Below, one piece after another: positions 33,667 to 43,349 of a stretch of DNA of 64,000 nucleotides. Every line of letters starts with the position of its first letter. Positions within the stretch are counted from its first letter, which is position 1. Under the pieces are notes generated by a model that was not told the origin of the DNA, did not search any database, and saw only the letters and a program-made list of their open reading frames with translations. Position numbers and translations under genes: made by a program. This DNA is from Castellaniella sp034675905 (GTDB lineage Bacteria > Pseudomonadota > Gammaproteobacteria > Burkholderiales > Burkholderiaceae_B), in assembly GCF_034675905.1 (NCBI RefSeq), contig NZ_JAUCCV010000010.1, positions 496,001 through 560,000 of the forward strand. The letters run 5' to 3'.

Positions 33667-34581
33667 TCAGTCTTTATGCCCGGCCAGGCAGACCCAGCCG
33701 TCGCGAGCCGCCCACACCTGCAGAGCCAACCAGGGCGCATACGCCTGGGCGACCTCGTCAGCTTGGCGTTCCAGCACACCCGACAGAGCCAGCCAGCCCC
33801 CGGGCGCAACCCGGGACGACAGCATGGGCGCCAGGACCTTCAGGGGATTGGACAAAATATTGGCGACCACGACCTGACTGGCGCCATCCGGCAAAGCGTC
33901 CGGCAGGCACGCCTGCACCTGGACCCGGTTGACGGCGGCATTCTGTGCCGTCGACAGCACTGCTTGATCGTCGATATCCACGCCGACCGTCAGGCCCGCG
34001 CCCAACAGCCGCGCCGCAATGGCCAGGATGCCGGAACCGCAGCCGTAATCCAGCACAGTTTCCCCGCCTTGCAGATGGGCGGCCAGCCATTCCAGGCACA
34101 GATGCGTGGTGGGGTGGCTGCCCGTGCCAAAGGCCAGACCGGGATCCAATTCGATGCGAATGATGCCATCCTGCTGACCCACAGGCGGCAGACCGGCGTC
34201 TTCGCGGTGCCAGCTGGGCACGATCCAGATGCGATCACCCACGGTGATCGGCCCGAACTGCGACTGGGTCAAGCGGACCCAATCGGCATCCGGCACATCG
34301 CGCAGATGCCAATCGCCGGCAGCCGGCGCGGGCCCGGCCAGACCATCCAAGGCAGTCAACAAATGGGCGGGATCGTCGCCATCGGCCAGCAGCGCCACCA
34401 GACGGTTGCGCTGCCAGGCCAAGGTTTCCGGCTCGGTGCCAGGTTCGCCAAAAAGCGCCTGCTCCTGATCCGTATCGCTATCAGCGTCTTCGACCGATAC
34501 CGACAGCGCGCCTGCATCCAGAAGCGCATCCGACCAGGCTTCCGCCTGATCATGCCTGCAGCTGAGCACCAATTCACGCAT
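33667..34581 (-). CDS. prmA: Ribosomal protein L11 methyltransferase
   Basis: Trimethylates lysines and the N-terminus of L11. The SAM loop is VLDYGCGSGILAIAA, preceded by DPGLAFGTGSHPTTHLCLEWL, and the NILSNPL motif is present. It is 304 aa. It lies nine bases after accC, on the same strand. Confidence 0.95.
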   Translation of the reverse strand: MRELVLSCRHDQAEAWSDALLDAGALSVSVEDADSDTDQEQALFGEPGTEPETLAWQRNRLVALLADGDDPAHLLTALDGLAGPAPAAGDWHLRDVPDADWVRLTQSQFGPITVGDRIWIVPSWHREDAGLPPVGQQDGIIRIELDPGLAFGTGSHPTTHLCLEWLAAHLQGGETVLDYGCGSGILAIAARLLGAGLTVGVDIDDQAVLSTAQNAAVNRVQVQACLPDALPDGASQVVVANILSNPLKVLAPMLSSRVAPGGWLALSGVLERQADEVAQAYAPWLALQVWAARDGWVCLAGHKD

Positions 34582-34590
34582 GCCGCGCCC

Positions 34591-35937
34591 TTATGGCCGC
34601 TGGGCCAGTTTGTGTTCCAGGTAGTGGATGCTGGTCCCACCCTTGATGAAGTGCTCGTCCTGCAGCAATTCACGGTGCAGGGGAATATTGGTGCGGATGC
34701 CTTCGACGATCATTTCCGACAGGGCGATATCCATGCGCACCAGCGCCTGATGGCGGTCATCGCCATAGGTGATGAGCTTGGCCACCATCGAGTCGTAATA
34801 CGGCGGCACCGTGTAGCCGGTGAACACGTGCGAATCCATCCGTACCCCGGGGCCGCCCGGCACGTGCCAGTTGGTGACCTTGCCCGGGCTGGGGGTGAAT
34901 TTATGCGGGTCTTCGGCGTTGATACGGCATTCGATGGCATGCCCGTGCAGATGAATGTCACGCTGGCGCAGCGTGAATTTTTCACCGGCGGCAATGCGGA
35001 TCTGCCACTGCACCAGGTCCAGCCCTGTGATCATTTCCGTGACGGTATGTTCGACCTGGATCCGGGTATTCATCTCGATGAAGAAGAATTCCCCGTTTTC
35101 GTACAGGAATTCAAACGTGCCGGCGCCGCGATAGCGCATCTGGCGGCAGGCCTCGGCGCAACGCTCACCGATGTGCGCGATCAGATCGCGCTCGATGCCC
35201 GGCGCGGGCGCTTCCTCGATGACTTTCTGGTGGCGGCGTTGCATCGAGCAATCGCGTTCGCCCAGCCAGACGGCTTTGCCCTCGCCATCGGCCAATATCT
35301 GGATTTCGATATGGCGCGGGTTTTCCAGGAATTTTTCCAGGTAGACCTCGGGGTTGTTGAAGGCGACCCCGGCTTCCGTGCGCGTCATGGCCACGGAATT
35401 GATCAGCGACCCGGCATCGTAGACGACGCGCATGCCGCGCCCGCCGCCGCCGCCGGCAGCCTTGATGATGACGGGGTAGCCTACCCTGTCGGCGATCTGC
35501 AGAATCTGGGCCGGGTCCTCGGGCAGGGCGCCGTCCGAACCAGGCACGACCGGCACGCCGGCCGCGATCATGGCCTGCTTGGCGCAGACCTTGTCGCCCA
35601 TGGTGCGAATGCTCTCGGGACGCGGCCCGATGAAGACGAAACCGCTTTTCTCGACACGCTCGGCGAAGTCGGCGTTTTCGGACAGGAATCCGTAGCCGGG
35701 ATGGATGGCCTCGGCATCGGTGACTTCCGCCGCCGAAATCAGGGCCGGCATGTTCAGGTAGCTGTCGCGCGGCGACGCAGGCCCGATGCAGACGGATTCA
35801 TCCGCCAGCCGCACGTATTTGGCTTCGCGGTCGGCCTCGGAATGGACTACCACGGTCTTGATGCCCAGTTCACGGCAAGCGCGCTGAACCCGCAGGGCGA
35901 TTTCCCCGCGATTGGCAATCAGAATTTTTTCAAACAT
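34591..35937 (-). CDS. accC: Acetyl-CoA carboxylase, biotin carboxylase subunit
   Basis: ATP-dependent carboxylation of biotin on AccB, the first step of fatty acid synthesis. It is an ATP-grasp enzyme with MFEKILIANRGEIALR, IHPGYGFLSENADFA, the glycine loop KAAGGGGGRGM, and EMNTRIQVEHTVTE. It is 448 aa and lies three bases after accB. Confidence 0.97.
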   Translation of the reverse strand: MFEKILIANRGEIALRVQRACRELGIKTVVVHSEADREAKYVRLADESVCIGPASPRDSYLNMPALISAAEVTDAEAIHPGYGFLSENADFAERVEKSGFVFIGPRPESIRTMGDKVCAKQAMIAAGVPVVPGSDGALPEDPAQILQIADRVGYPVIIKAAGGGGGRGMRVVYDAGSLINSVAMTRTEAGVAFNNPEVYLEKFLENPRHIEIQILADGEGKAVWLGERDCSMQRRHQKVIEEAPAPGIERDLIAHIGERCAEACRQMRYRGAGTFEFLYENGEFFFIEMNTRIQVEHTVTEMITGLDLVQWQIRIAAGEKFTLRQRDIHLHGHAIECRINAEDPHKFTPSPGKVTNWHVPGGPGVRMDSHVFTGYTVPPYYDSMVAKLITYGDDRHQALVRMDIALSEMIVEGIRTNIPLHRELLQDEHFIKGGTSIHYLEHKLAQRP

Positions 35938-35940
35938 GGC

Positions 35941-36381
35941 TTAAGCAATAATGAACAGGGGTTGGCCGTATTCGACGGGTTCGCCGTTTTCGACCAGGAT
36001 TTCCTTGATCACGCCGGACTTGTCGGCCTCGATCTCGTTCAGAAGCTTCATGGCTTCGATGATGCACAAGGGGTCGCCTTCTTTGACGGTCTGACCGACT
36101 TCGACAAAGGCGGGCGAATTGGGGTTGGGCGCCCGGTAAAAAGTGCCGACCATCGGCGCCTTGACCTGATGGCCTTGAGGCGCAGCGGCGGCCGGAGCAG
36201 CAGGCGCAGGGGCGGCAGCCGCTGCCACCACCGGAGCGGCGGCGACCGGCGCAGCGGCGACGACCGGCGTCTGGGAAAACTTCACGATACGGACCTTGCC
36301 CTCGCCTTCGGTGATTTCCAGTTCGGCAATCCCCGAATCGGCCACCAGGTCGATCAATGTTTTCAGTTTTCTGAGATCCAT
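35941..36381 (-). CDS. accB: Acetyl-CoA carboxylase, biotin carboxyl carrier protein
   Basis: Carries biotin between the two half-reactions. Biotinylation lysine Lys112 lies in IIEAMKLLNE, the thumb-bearing lipoyl-like fold starts near 72, and an Ala/Pro-rich linker spans 38-70. It is 146 aa, from ATG 36381 (MDLRKLKTLIDL). Many relatives have aroQ upstream; here the next gene is a thioredoxin-like protein. Confidence 0.97.
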   Translation of the reverse strand: MDLRKLKTLIDLVADSGIAELEITEGEGKVRIVKFSQTPVVAAAPVAAAPVVAAAAAPAPAAPAAAAPQGHQVKAPMVGTFYRAPNPNSPAFVEVGQTVKEGDPLCIIEAMKLLNEIEADKSGVIKEILVENGEPVEYGQPLFIIA

Positions 36382-36643
36382 GAGAAATGATTCCTGTGTG
36401 CAGGCCCGTATCGGCAGGCCATTCGTGATGAAAGGCGGGCGGCAGAAACAAAGATGCCGTCGGTCTGCCCTGTCCAAGCAGGGAGAATCCACGACGGCCG
36501 CATCTGACGTGACATCCAGGGGTCTGCCGGAAGTGCAGCCACAGCCTGAACGCATCAGCCCTTAAAGCGCCTTTTTACGCTAAAACCGTCGATTTGTCCA
36601 TTAAATAAGGGGCGGACAGGCCATGCAGCAAGAAACTTGAAAC

Positions 36644-37144
36644 TTATAGTATCTGGGCAACCCGCGCCTGCAGATCATCGGGTTTCAGCTCGCCCACGAC
36701 CGTCGTCGCCGCGCGCCCCTTGCGATCGAACAGCACGGTAAAAGGCAGGCCGCCGCCCTTGTTGCCCAATTCACGCATCAAAGGAATGCCCTGGGTGCCT
36801 GTCAGCAGCAAGGGGTAGGATACGTGGACCTTGTCCAGAAACCGCAACACATTGGCGCGGGTATCGACGGCCAGCCCCAACACGACCAGATCGGGATGCT
36901 GCTGATGCAGGGATTCGAGCAGCGGCATTTCACGCACGCAGGGTGCACACCAGCTGGCCCAGAAATTCATGACCAGAGGACGTCCGACGTAAGCGGACAG
37001 GGCTTGGGCAGCCCCCTGCAAATCATCGAAAGAACGGCCAAACACCGGATCGGCCGGCAGCATGGAGGCCATGACCGGCCCCGCCCCTGTCGTGATGCCC
37101 AGCACAGCCCCCGAGGCCGCACGCAGAAATGAGCGTCTATCCAT
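36644..37144 (-). CDS. TlpA/ResA-like periplasmic thioredoxin-fold protein
   Basis: A 166-aa protein with a twin-arginine-type signal (MDRRSFLRAASG, then a hydrophobic stretch to about 25) and a TlpA-like domain. The redox site is WASWCAPC, and the cis-proline loop is GGLPFTVLFD. It probably reduces or isomerises periplasmic disulfides, for example in cytochrome c maturation; partners are not visible nearby. It is divergent from mpl. Confidence 0.87.
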   Translation of the reverse strand: MDRRSFLRAASGAVLGITTGAGPVMASMLPADPVFGRSFDDLQGAAQALSAYVGRPLVMNFWASWCAPCVREMPLLESLHQQHPDLVVLGLAVDTRANVLRFLDKVHVSYPLLLTGTQGIPLMRELGNKGGGLPFTVLFDRKGRAATTVVGELKPDDLQARVAQIL

Positions 37145-37217
37145 GAAATCATCCACTGCAGAATTCCTTGCCGGACCATCATAGCATTGGGCCCTACAAT
37201 ACAGCCCGGAGGATACG

Positions 37218-38627
37218 ATGCACGTACACATACTGGGAATCTGCGGCACGTTCATGGGCGGTCTGGCGCTGATCGCCCGCTCGGCGGGGCATCGGGTCAC
37301 TGGCTGCGACGCTGGTGTCTACCCCCCCATGAGCACGCAACTGCTCGAACAGGGCATCGACCTGGTCGAAGGCTTCGATGCCGGCCAGGTCAAGCTGGGC
37401 GCAGACCTTTACATCATCGGCAACGTCGTCAGCCGGGGCAATCCGCTGATGGAAGCCATCCTGGACCAGGGCCTGCCCTATATATCCGGCCCGCAATGGC
37501 TGTCCGAGCACATCCTGCCCGGCCAGCACGTACTGGCCGTGGCCGGCACCCACGGCAAGACCACGACCAGCGCCCTGCTGGCCTGGATCTTCGAGCATGC
37601 CGGCCAGCCGGCCAATTTCCTGATCGGCGGTGTCGCCCCGGATCTGCAGGTCTCGGCCCGCTATCAGGCGCAGCGCCGCCATTTCGTCATCGAGGCCGAC
37701 GAATACGACACGGCTTTCTTCGACAAGCGTTCCAAGTTCGTGCATTACCGCCCTCGCACGGCGATCTTGAACAATCTGGAATTCGACCACGCCGACATTT
37801 TCCCGGATCTGGACGCCATCGAAACCCAGTTCCACCATCTGGTGCGCACCATCCCCGCCAACGGCCGGATCATCCGGCCCGCCGCCAGCGAGGCGCTGGA
37901 CCGCGTACTGGCCAGGGGCTGCTGGACCGCAGTAGACACCTTTGGCCCGGACGGTCTCTGGCAGGCCCGCACGGATGCGACCAACGACCGCCGCTGCCAG
38001 GTCCTGCACGACGGGCAAGCACAAGGCTGGCTGGACTGGTCGATGGCGGGCTTGCATAACCAGTCCAACGCGCTGGCCGCTATCGCCGCCGCTCACCATG
38101 CAGGCATCTCTATTTCCGCTGCGCTGGCGGCGCTGAACGCCTTCCAGGGGGTGCGCCGGCGCCTGGAATTGCGCGGCACGGCACAAGGCGTCGCCGTCTA
38201 CGACGACTTCGCCCATCACCCCAGCGCCATCGCCACCACCATCGACGGCCTGCGGCGGCGCATCGGGACCGGGCCGCGTATCCTGGCCGTCCTGGAGCCC
38301 CGATCCAACACCATGAAACTGGGCACCATGGCGGCCCGCCTGCCGGACGCCCTGGCGCAGGCCGATCAGGTCTATTGCTACGGCGATGCCGCCGGCAAAC
38401 AGGCGCTGGGCTGGGATGCAGCACAGGTTCTGGCCTCTCTAGGCAGCCGCCTGATCTGGACGGGCGGCGATCTGCCCGCCCTGATCGACTCCCTGTGCCA
38501 TCACGCCCAGGCAGGCGACCACATTCTCATCATGAGCAACGGCGGCTTTGGCGGCATCCACCTGAAACTGCTGGACGCGCTGGCCCGCCGCCCCTCGGAC
38601 ATCTCCTCGCACCAGCCCCCCCACTGA
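37218..38627 (+). CDS. mpl: UDP-N-acetylmuramate:L-Ala-gamma-D-Glu-meso-DAP ligase
   Basis: Recycles the murein tripeptide by joining it to UDP-MurNAc. It is a Mur ligase with the P-loop GTHGKTTTSALLAW near 111, EADEYDTAFFDKRSKF, and NLEFDHADIFPDL. It is 469 aa, close to the 450-460 usual. With anmK and the M23 peptidase it is another wall-recycling gene in the window. Confidence 0.95.
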   Translation: MHVHILGICGTFMGGLALIARSAGHRVTGCDAGVYPPMSTQLLEQGIDLVEGFDAGQVKLGADLYIIGNVVSRGNPLMEAILDQGLPYISGPQWLSEHILPGQHVLAVAGTHGKTTTSALLAWIFEHAGQPANFLIGGVAPDLQVSARYQAQRRHFVIEADEYDTAFFDKRSKFVHYRPRTAILNNLEFDHADIFPDLDAIETQFHHLVRTIPANGRIIRPAASEALDRVLARGCWTAVDTFGPDGLWQARTDATNDRRCQVLHDGQAQGWLDWSMAGLHNQSNALAAIAAAHHAGISISAALAALNAFQGVRRRLELRGTAQGVAVYDDFAHHPSAIATTIDGLRRRIGTGPRILAVLEPRSNTMKLGTMAARLPDALAQADQVYCYGDAAGKQALGWDAAQVLASLGSRLIWTGGDLPALIDSLCHHAQAGDHILIMSNGGFGGIHLKLLDALARRPSDISSHQPPH

Positions 38628-38642
38628 TCACTCTTATTCTTT

Positions 38643-40523
38643 ATGCACGTTCTCTACGAAGACGCCGGCAAGCTCAAGGCCGAAACGATTTTCTCCGAAG
38701 CCGACACCTCGCTGCAGGTGGAATCCGCTTCCGGCAAACGCAGCAAGATCAAGCGCAACAATGTGCTGTTCACCTTTGATCAGCCTGCCCCCGACACGCT
38801 GCTGCCCAGCGCGGAAACCCTGTCCGCCACGCTGGAACCAGCCTTTCTGTGGGAATTCGCCCCGCAACAGGAATTCGAGGCCGCCGCGCTGGCGGAAGAC
38901 TATTTCGGCCACGCACCGAACGCCGTGGAAAAAACCGCACTGATCCTGGCGCTGTCGGCCGCACCCGCCTATTTTCACCGCCGCGGACGCGGCACCTTTC
39001 GCCCTGCGCCGCCCGACATCCTGCAGGCTGCCCTGGCGGCCATCGAGAAAAAACGCCTGCAAGCCGAACAGCAGCAGCAGTGGACCGACGCCTTGATCGC
39101 GGGCCAGCTGCCCGACGCCCTGCAGGCGGTCGCGCACACGTTCCTGGACCAACCGGACAAAAATTCGCAGGAATGGAAAGCCTTTGACGCGGCTGTGCAG
39201 CAACTGGGCATCAGCCCGGAAAAACTGCTGTTGTCCTTGCGCGTCTGGCCCAACCCCTTGGCCATGATGCGCCAGCGTTTCCTGACCACGCATTTTCCCA
39301 AAGGGACCGAATGGCCGCCCGTGGCCGTCGAGCCCTGGGGCGCCGACCTGCCGCAAGCCGAGGTCGAGGCCTATTCGGTAGACGATTCCAGCACCACGGA
39401 AATCGACGACGCCTTGTCCGTCACGCAGCCGGATGCCGAGACCATCCGGGTCGGCATCCACATCGCCGTGCCCGCCCTGGCCATCCCACGCGGCAGCGCC
39501 TTTGACGACATGGCCCGCAGCCGCATGTCCACGGTCTACATGCCGGGTGACAAGATCCCCATGCTGCCGCATGAATTGATCACTGCCTTTTCCCTGGACG
39601 AAGGCCAATGGCGCCCGGCCCTGTCGCTGTATGTGACGGCGCGGCGGCAAGACGGCGAAATCCTGGAGACCGATACCCGCCTGGAACGCATCCGGGTCAC
39701 CGCCAACCTGCGCCACGACAAGCTGAGCGACACCATCACGGCTGACGCCCTGGCCGATCCCGACGCTGACATTCCCTACGGCCATTGGCTGCGCCCCCTA
39801 TGGCAATTCGCGCTGCACCTGAGCGCCGCCCGCGATCAGGTGCGCGGCAAGCCCGAAAATAATGACCGGATTGAATACAGTTTCGAAATCGACGGCCCGG
39901 CCGACGCACCGGACTCCACCATCCGCCTGATTCCCCGACAGCGCAACGCCCCGCTGGAGCGTCTGGTGGCGGAATATATGATTCTGACCAACACGCAGTG
40001 GGGCGCCCTGCTGGCCCGCCACGGCGTGCCCGGCATCTACCGCTCGCAGCAGATGGGGCGCACGCGCATGTCCACCCAGGCCCTGCCGCATGACTCCATC
40101 GCGGTGCCGCAATACATCTGGTCCACCTCGCCGCTGCGCCGCTATGTGGACCTGATCAATCAGGGACAGATCCTGGCCGCCGCTGAACATGGGGTGTCCG
40201 CCCGTCTGGTCGCCCCCTTCAAACCCAAGGATGCGGACCTATACGCGCTGATCGGCGCCTTCGATTCGCAATACACGCTATGGGGCGATTTCCAGTCATC
40301 CCTGGAACGCTATTGGTGCCTGCGCTGGCTGCAGCAACAGGGCCTGAAAGAAGTTCGCGCCCATGTATTGCGCGAAAATCTGGTACGCCTGGCCTGCGCA
40401 CCGCTGGTCACCCGCATCAACGGCCTGCCCGTCTTTGATCGCGGCCAGGAAATCGTCCTGGACATTCTGGGCTACGATGAACTAGGACTGGAAATCGAGT
40501 GCCGCCTGCGCGAAGCGCTCTAA
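38643..40523 (+). CDS. RNB-domain exoribonuclease (RNase II-like)
   Basis: A 626-aa 3'-5' exoribonuclease-like protein. The RNB domain starts near residue 240; VDDSSTTEIDDALSV carries the Mg2+-binding aspartates, and YMILTNTQWGALLARHGVPGIYR and STSPLRRYVDLINQ follow. The N-terminus (about 1-90) is shorter than in RNase II and RNase R, and the C-terminal S1 part is short. It lies 16 bp after mpl and five bases before the tonB-like gene, so cotranscription is likely. Confidence 0.87.
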   Translation: MHVLYEDAGKLKAETIFSEADTSLQVESASGKRSKIKRNNVLFTFDQPAPDTLLPSAETLSATLEPAFLWEFAPQQEFEAAALAEDYFGHAPNAVEKTALILALSAAPAYFHRRGRGTFRPAPPDILQAALAAIEKKRLQAEQQQQWTDALIAGQLPDALQAVAHTFLDQPDKNSQEWKAFDAAVQQLGISPEKLLLSLRVWPNPLAMMRQRFLTTHFPKGTEWPPVAVEPWGADLPQAEVEAYSVDDSSTTEIDDALSVTQPDAETIRVGIHIAVPALAIPRGSAFDDMARSRMSTVYMPGDKIPMLPHELITAFSLDEGQWRPALSLYVTARRQDGEILETDTRLERIRVTANLRHDKLSDTITADALADPDADIPYGHWLRPLWQFALHLSAARDQVRGKPENNDRIEYSFEIDGPADAPDSTIRLIPRQRNAPLERLVAEYMILTNTQWGALLARHGVPGIYRSQQMGRTRMSTQALPHDSIAVPQYIWSTSPLRRYVDLINQGQILAAAEHGVSARLVAPFKPKDADLYALIGAFDSQYTLWGDFQSSLERYWCLRWLQQQGLKEVRAHVLRENLVRLACAPLVTRINGLPVFDRGQEIVLDILGYDELGLEIECRLREAL

Positions 40524-40527
40524 CGAC

Positions 40528-41418
40528 ATGACACAGCCGGAGAACCCGCTGCCGCTGCAGTTGCTGGAACCCCGCCGCGAAGGCCGCAGCCGGATGGCGC
40601 TGGCCCTGCTCTTGTCCGGCTGCGCGCACGCGCTGCTGCTGACCTGGCAGGCCTATGCCCCGCCTGACACGACACGCGAATCCCCGTTGGAAATCACCCT
40701 GGTCAATAGCCGCAGCGATCAGGCGCCGCTGCAGCCCCAGGCGCTGGCCCAACAAAACCTGGACGGGGGCGGCGAACAGCCGCAGGGCATGGCCTCGTCT
40801 CCCTTGCCGCGCACCAGCGACGGCAATGCCGACGAGGTCGTGCTGGAAGCGCTGCGCCGGCGCCAGGCGGAACTCGAAGCCGAGCAACGCCGCCTGCTGA
40901 CGCAACTGGAATCCTCTGACAAGGTCCCCGAGGCCACACCGGCCCAGCAACTGCTGGGCCAAAGCGCGGAACCCGGCGACGACGAGCGCCAGCAGGACAG
41001 TCTGGTGCTCAGCGCCCGGATCGCTGCGCTGAAGGCCCAGATCGAACGCTACAACGCCCTGCCCCGGCAGACCTTCGTAGCGCCATCCACTCAGGCGGCC
41101 GATTACGCCCAATATGTCGAAGCCTGGCGCCAGCGCATCGAACTGATCGGCACGCAGCACTACCCGCCCCAAGCCCGTGGACGCATCTACGGCGATCTGC
41201 AGCTGACCGTCTACATCCGCCGCGACGGACAACTGGACCATCTGACGTTCGACCGCCCATCCAACCAGGCCATCCTGAACAGCGCGGCACGGCGCATCGT
41301 CGAATTGGCGACTCCCTTCCCCCCCCTGCCCCCTCAACTGGCAGCACGCACCGACATCCTGGCCATCACGCGGACCTGGCATTTCACCCGCGCGGGCCTG
41401 GACACGGAATCCCCATGA
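40528..41418 (+). CDS. TonB-like energy transducer protein
   Basis: A 296-aa protein: one N-terminal membrane helix (about 24-42), a periplasmic Gln/Glu/Arg-rich linker (about 65-150), and a TonB C-terminal domain (about 195-290: RIYGDLQLTVYIRRDGQLD, ARRIVELATPFPPLPPQ). No exbB or exbD is adjacent, so whether it energises outer-membrane receptors is uncertain. Its stop overlaps the mtgA start in ATGA. Confidence 0.82.
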   Translation: MTQPENPLPLQLLEPRREGRSRMALALLLSGCAHALLLTWQAYAPPDTTRESPLEITLVNSRSDQAPLQPQALAQQNLDGGGEQPQGMASSPLPRTSDGNADEVVLEALRRRQAELEAEQRRLLTQLESSDKVPEATPAQQLLGQSAEPGDDERQQDSLVLSARIAALKAQIERYNALPRQTFVAPSTQAADYAQYVEAWRQRIELIGTQHYPPQARGRIYGDLQLTVYIRRDGQLDHLTFDRPSNQAILNSAARRIVELATPFPPLPPQLAARTDILAITRTWHFTRAGLDTESP

Positions 41419-42119
41419 ATCTGCGCCGCCTGATCGTCGCGGTCATCCTGGCGGCCCTATGCGCCGGCTTTCTGTATCAGATCGGCCTATTGGGCATGGT
41501 GGTCTGGTTCAATTTCCGCAACCCATCGAACACGCCAGTCATGCAGGACACGCTCAATACGCTGCGAACGCACCAGCCCGACGCCCGGCTGGTGCATCAA
41601 TGGGTGCCCTATGACAACATCAGCGCGAATCTGAAACGCGCCGTGATCGCATCCGAGGATTCCGGATTCATGGACCACGACGGCGTGGAATGGGACGCCA
41701 TCCGCAAAGCCTGGCGCTACAACCAGCGCCAGGAATCTCTGGGCCGCAGCCGCCGGCGCGGCGGCTCGACGATCACTCAGCAGCTGGCGAAAAACCTGTT
41801 TCTGTCGAACTCGCGCAACTACCTGCGCAAAGGACAGGAGTTGATCCTGACCTACATGATCGAAGGCGTCATGAGCAAGCGCCGCATCCTGGAACTCTAT
41901 CTGAACATCGCCCAATGGGGCACAGCCACTTTCGGCGCTCAGGCCGCCGCCCGCCATTACTTCAAAACCGATGCAGCCAGGCTGTCGAGCACCCAGGCTG
42001 CCCAACTGGCGACCATGCTGCCCAACCCCGCGTACTACGACGCACACGGCGCCACGGGATATCTGCGATCCCGCGCCGCGACGATCCGCGCCCGCATGCC
42101 GCAGGTCGCGCTTCCCTGA
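41415..42119 (+). CDS. mtgA: Monofunctional peptidoglycan glycosyltransferase
   Basis: Polymerises lipid II into glycan strands. It is a GT51 domain with one N-terminal membrane helix (about 5-32). Catalytic Glu81 lies in ASEDSGFMDHDG; GGSTITQQLAKNLFL, LRKGQELILTYMIE and ILELYLNIAQWG are all present. It is 234 aa. Relatives often have aroE just upstream; here mtgA is directly coupled to the tonB-like gene. Confidence 0.96.
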   Translation: MNLRRLIVAVILAALCAGFLYQIGLLGMVVWFNFRNPSNTPVMQDTLNTLRTHQPDARLVHQWVPYDNISANLKRAVIASEDSGFMDHDGVEWDAIRKAWRYNQRQESLGRSRRRGGSTITQQLAKNLFLSNSRNYLRKGQELILTYMIEGVMSKRRILELYLNIAQWGTATFGAQAAARHYFKTDAARLSSTQAAQLATMLPNPAYYDAHGATGYLRSRAATIRARMPQVALP

Positions 42120-42173
42120 TCCGGCCAGCAAACGGATCAGAGTACTATTGAGGTTTTTCCTGCAGTCTGACCC

Positions 42174-43349
42174 ATGCGCACGGCCCGACACTATCTCGCC
42201 CGCGAAATCTACCGCTCGACGGCTGTCGTGCTGGTGGCGCTCGTGGGGCTGTTCATGTTCTTTGCCCTGATCGAAGGGCTGGACAAGGTCGGTGATCGGC
42301 TGTCGCTGCTGAATTTATTCTATCTGCAGGCGCTCGACCTGCCCAACCACCTGTATGAACTGCTGCCGATCGGGCTGCTGATCGGCGCCGTGCTGGCGCT
42401 GGCCGGATTGGCTCAGCGCAATGAACTGACCATTTTGCGGGCTTCCGGCGTCAGCGGCCTGAAACTGCTGACCACCCTGTGGCTGATCACCATCCCCCTG
42501 GTCCTGGGGGCCTACATCCTGTCGGAATACATCACGCCGGCCGCCGAATTGCGCGGCAGCGAATCCCGGCTGTCGCTGATGGGGCGCACCGATGGCGGGC
42601 GCCTGTCCAGCGGCTATTGGTTCAAGGAAAGCGACGCGGACGGCGGGACGCGCATCATCAATATCCACCAGCTGGACGGCCAGGGTCAGGTGCAGGGCAT
42701 CGTCCTGTACGAATTCCAGCCGGACGATACGCTCAAGGCCTATGTCCAGGCCAAGACCGGCCAATTCGAACAAGGCCGGTTGACGCTGCAGGACCTGACG
42801 GAAACCCGGATCCTTCCCCAGCCGACCAGTGCGCTGGCCGATGCCCGCATCCCCAAATCCCCGGTGACAGAGGTCCTGCACCTGGACCGTCGCAGCATCC
42901 CCACGTCTCTCAGCCCCGAACGCCTGATCGCCCGCATTCTGACGCCGGAACGCATGGCGATTTCCGACCTGCTGGACTATATCCAGTACCTGCGCAGCAA
43001 TCATCTGCAGACCGACCGCCAGGAAGTCGCCCTGTGGCGCAAAGTCGCCTATCCCTTTACCTTGCTGGTCATGATGACCATTGCCGCACCGATCGGTTTC
43101 ATGCAGACCCGGCGCGGCGGGGTCGGCCCCAAGGTCTTTCTGGGCATCATCCTGGGCGTAGGATTTTTCATGCTGAACCAGCTGGCGCTGAACGCCGGCA
43201 TGCTGGGGGACTGGCCGCCCTGGGCCACTGCGTTAGTGCCCAGCCTGCTGGGCCTGGGCCTGGCATTGGTCACCCTGCTGGCCATGGAACACCGCCATCC
43301 TCTGGCGCTGTGGTGGCGACAACGGCGCCTGGAACAGACATCCGCATGA
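42174..43349 (+). CDS. lptG: LPS export ABC transporter permease LptG
   Basis: Inner-membrane half of the LptB2FG complex that extracts lipopolysaccharide. Three membrane helices at each end flank a periplasmic beta-jellyroll (about 120-280). ALIEGLDKVGDRLSL, LYELLPIGLLIGAVLALAGL and LRASGVSG favour LptG over LptF. It is 391 aa. lptF, normally adjacent, is absent from this window. The stop overlaps the apaH start by ATGA. Confidence 0.9.
   Translation: MRTARHYLAREIYRSTAVVLVALVGLFMFFALIEGLDKVGDRLSLLNLFYLQALDLPNHLYELLPIGLLIGAVLALAGLAQRNELTILRASGVSGLKLLTTLWLITIPLVLGAYILSEYITPAAELRGSESRLSLMGRTDGGRLSSGYWFKESDADGGTRIINIHQLDGQGQVQGIVLYEFQPDDTLKAYVQAKTGQFEQGRLTLQDLTETRILPQPTSALADARIPKSPVTEVLHLDRRSIPTSLSPERLIARILTPERMAISDLLDYIQYLRSNHLQTDRQEVALWRKVAYPFTLLVMMTIAAPIGFMQTRRGGVGPKVFLGIILGVGFFMLNQLALNAGMLGDWPPWATALVPSLLGLGLALVTLLAMEHRHPLALWWRQRRLEQTSA

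Noticed and set aside
33238..36390. Open frame of about 1050 codons on the plus strand
   Set aside because: It lies antisense to the DUF3426 gene, prmA, accC and accB, all of which have clear family motifs. It is a by-product of GC-rich codon use.
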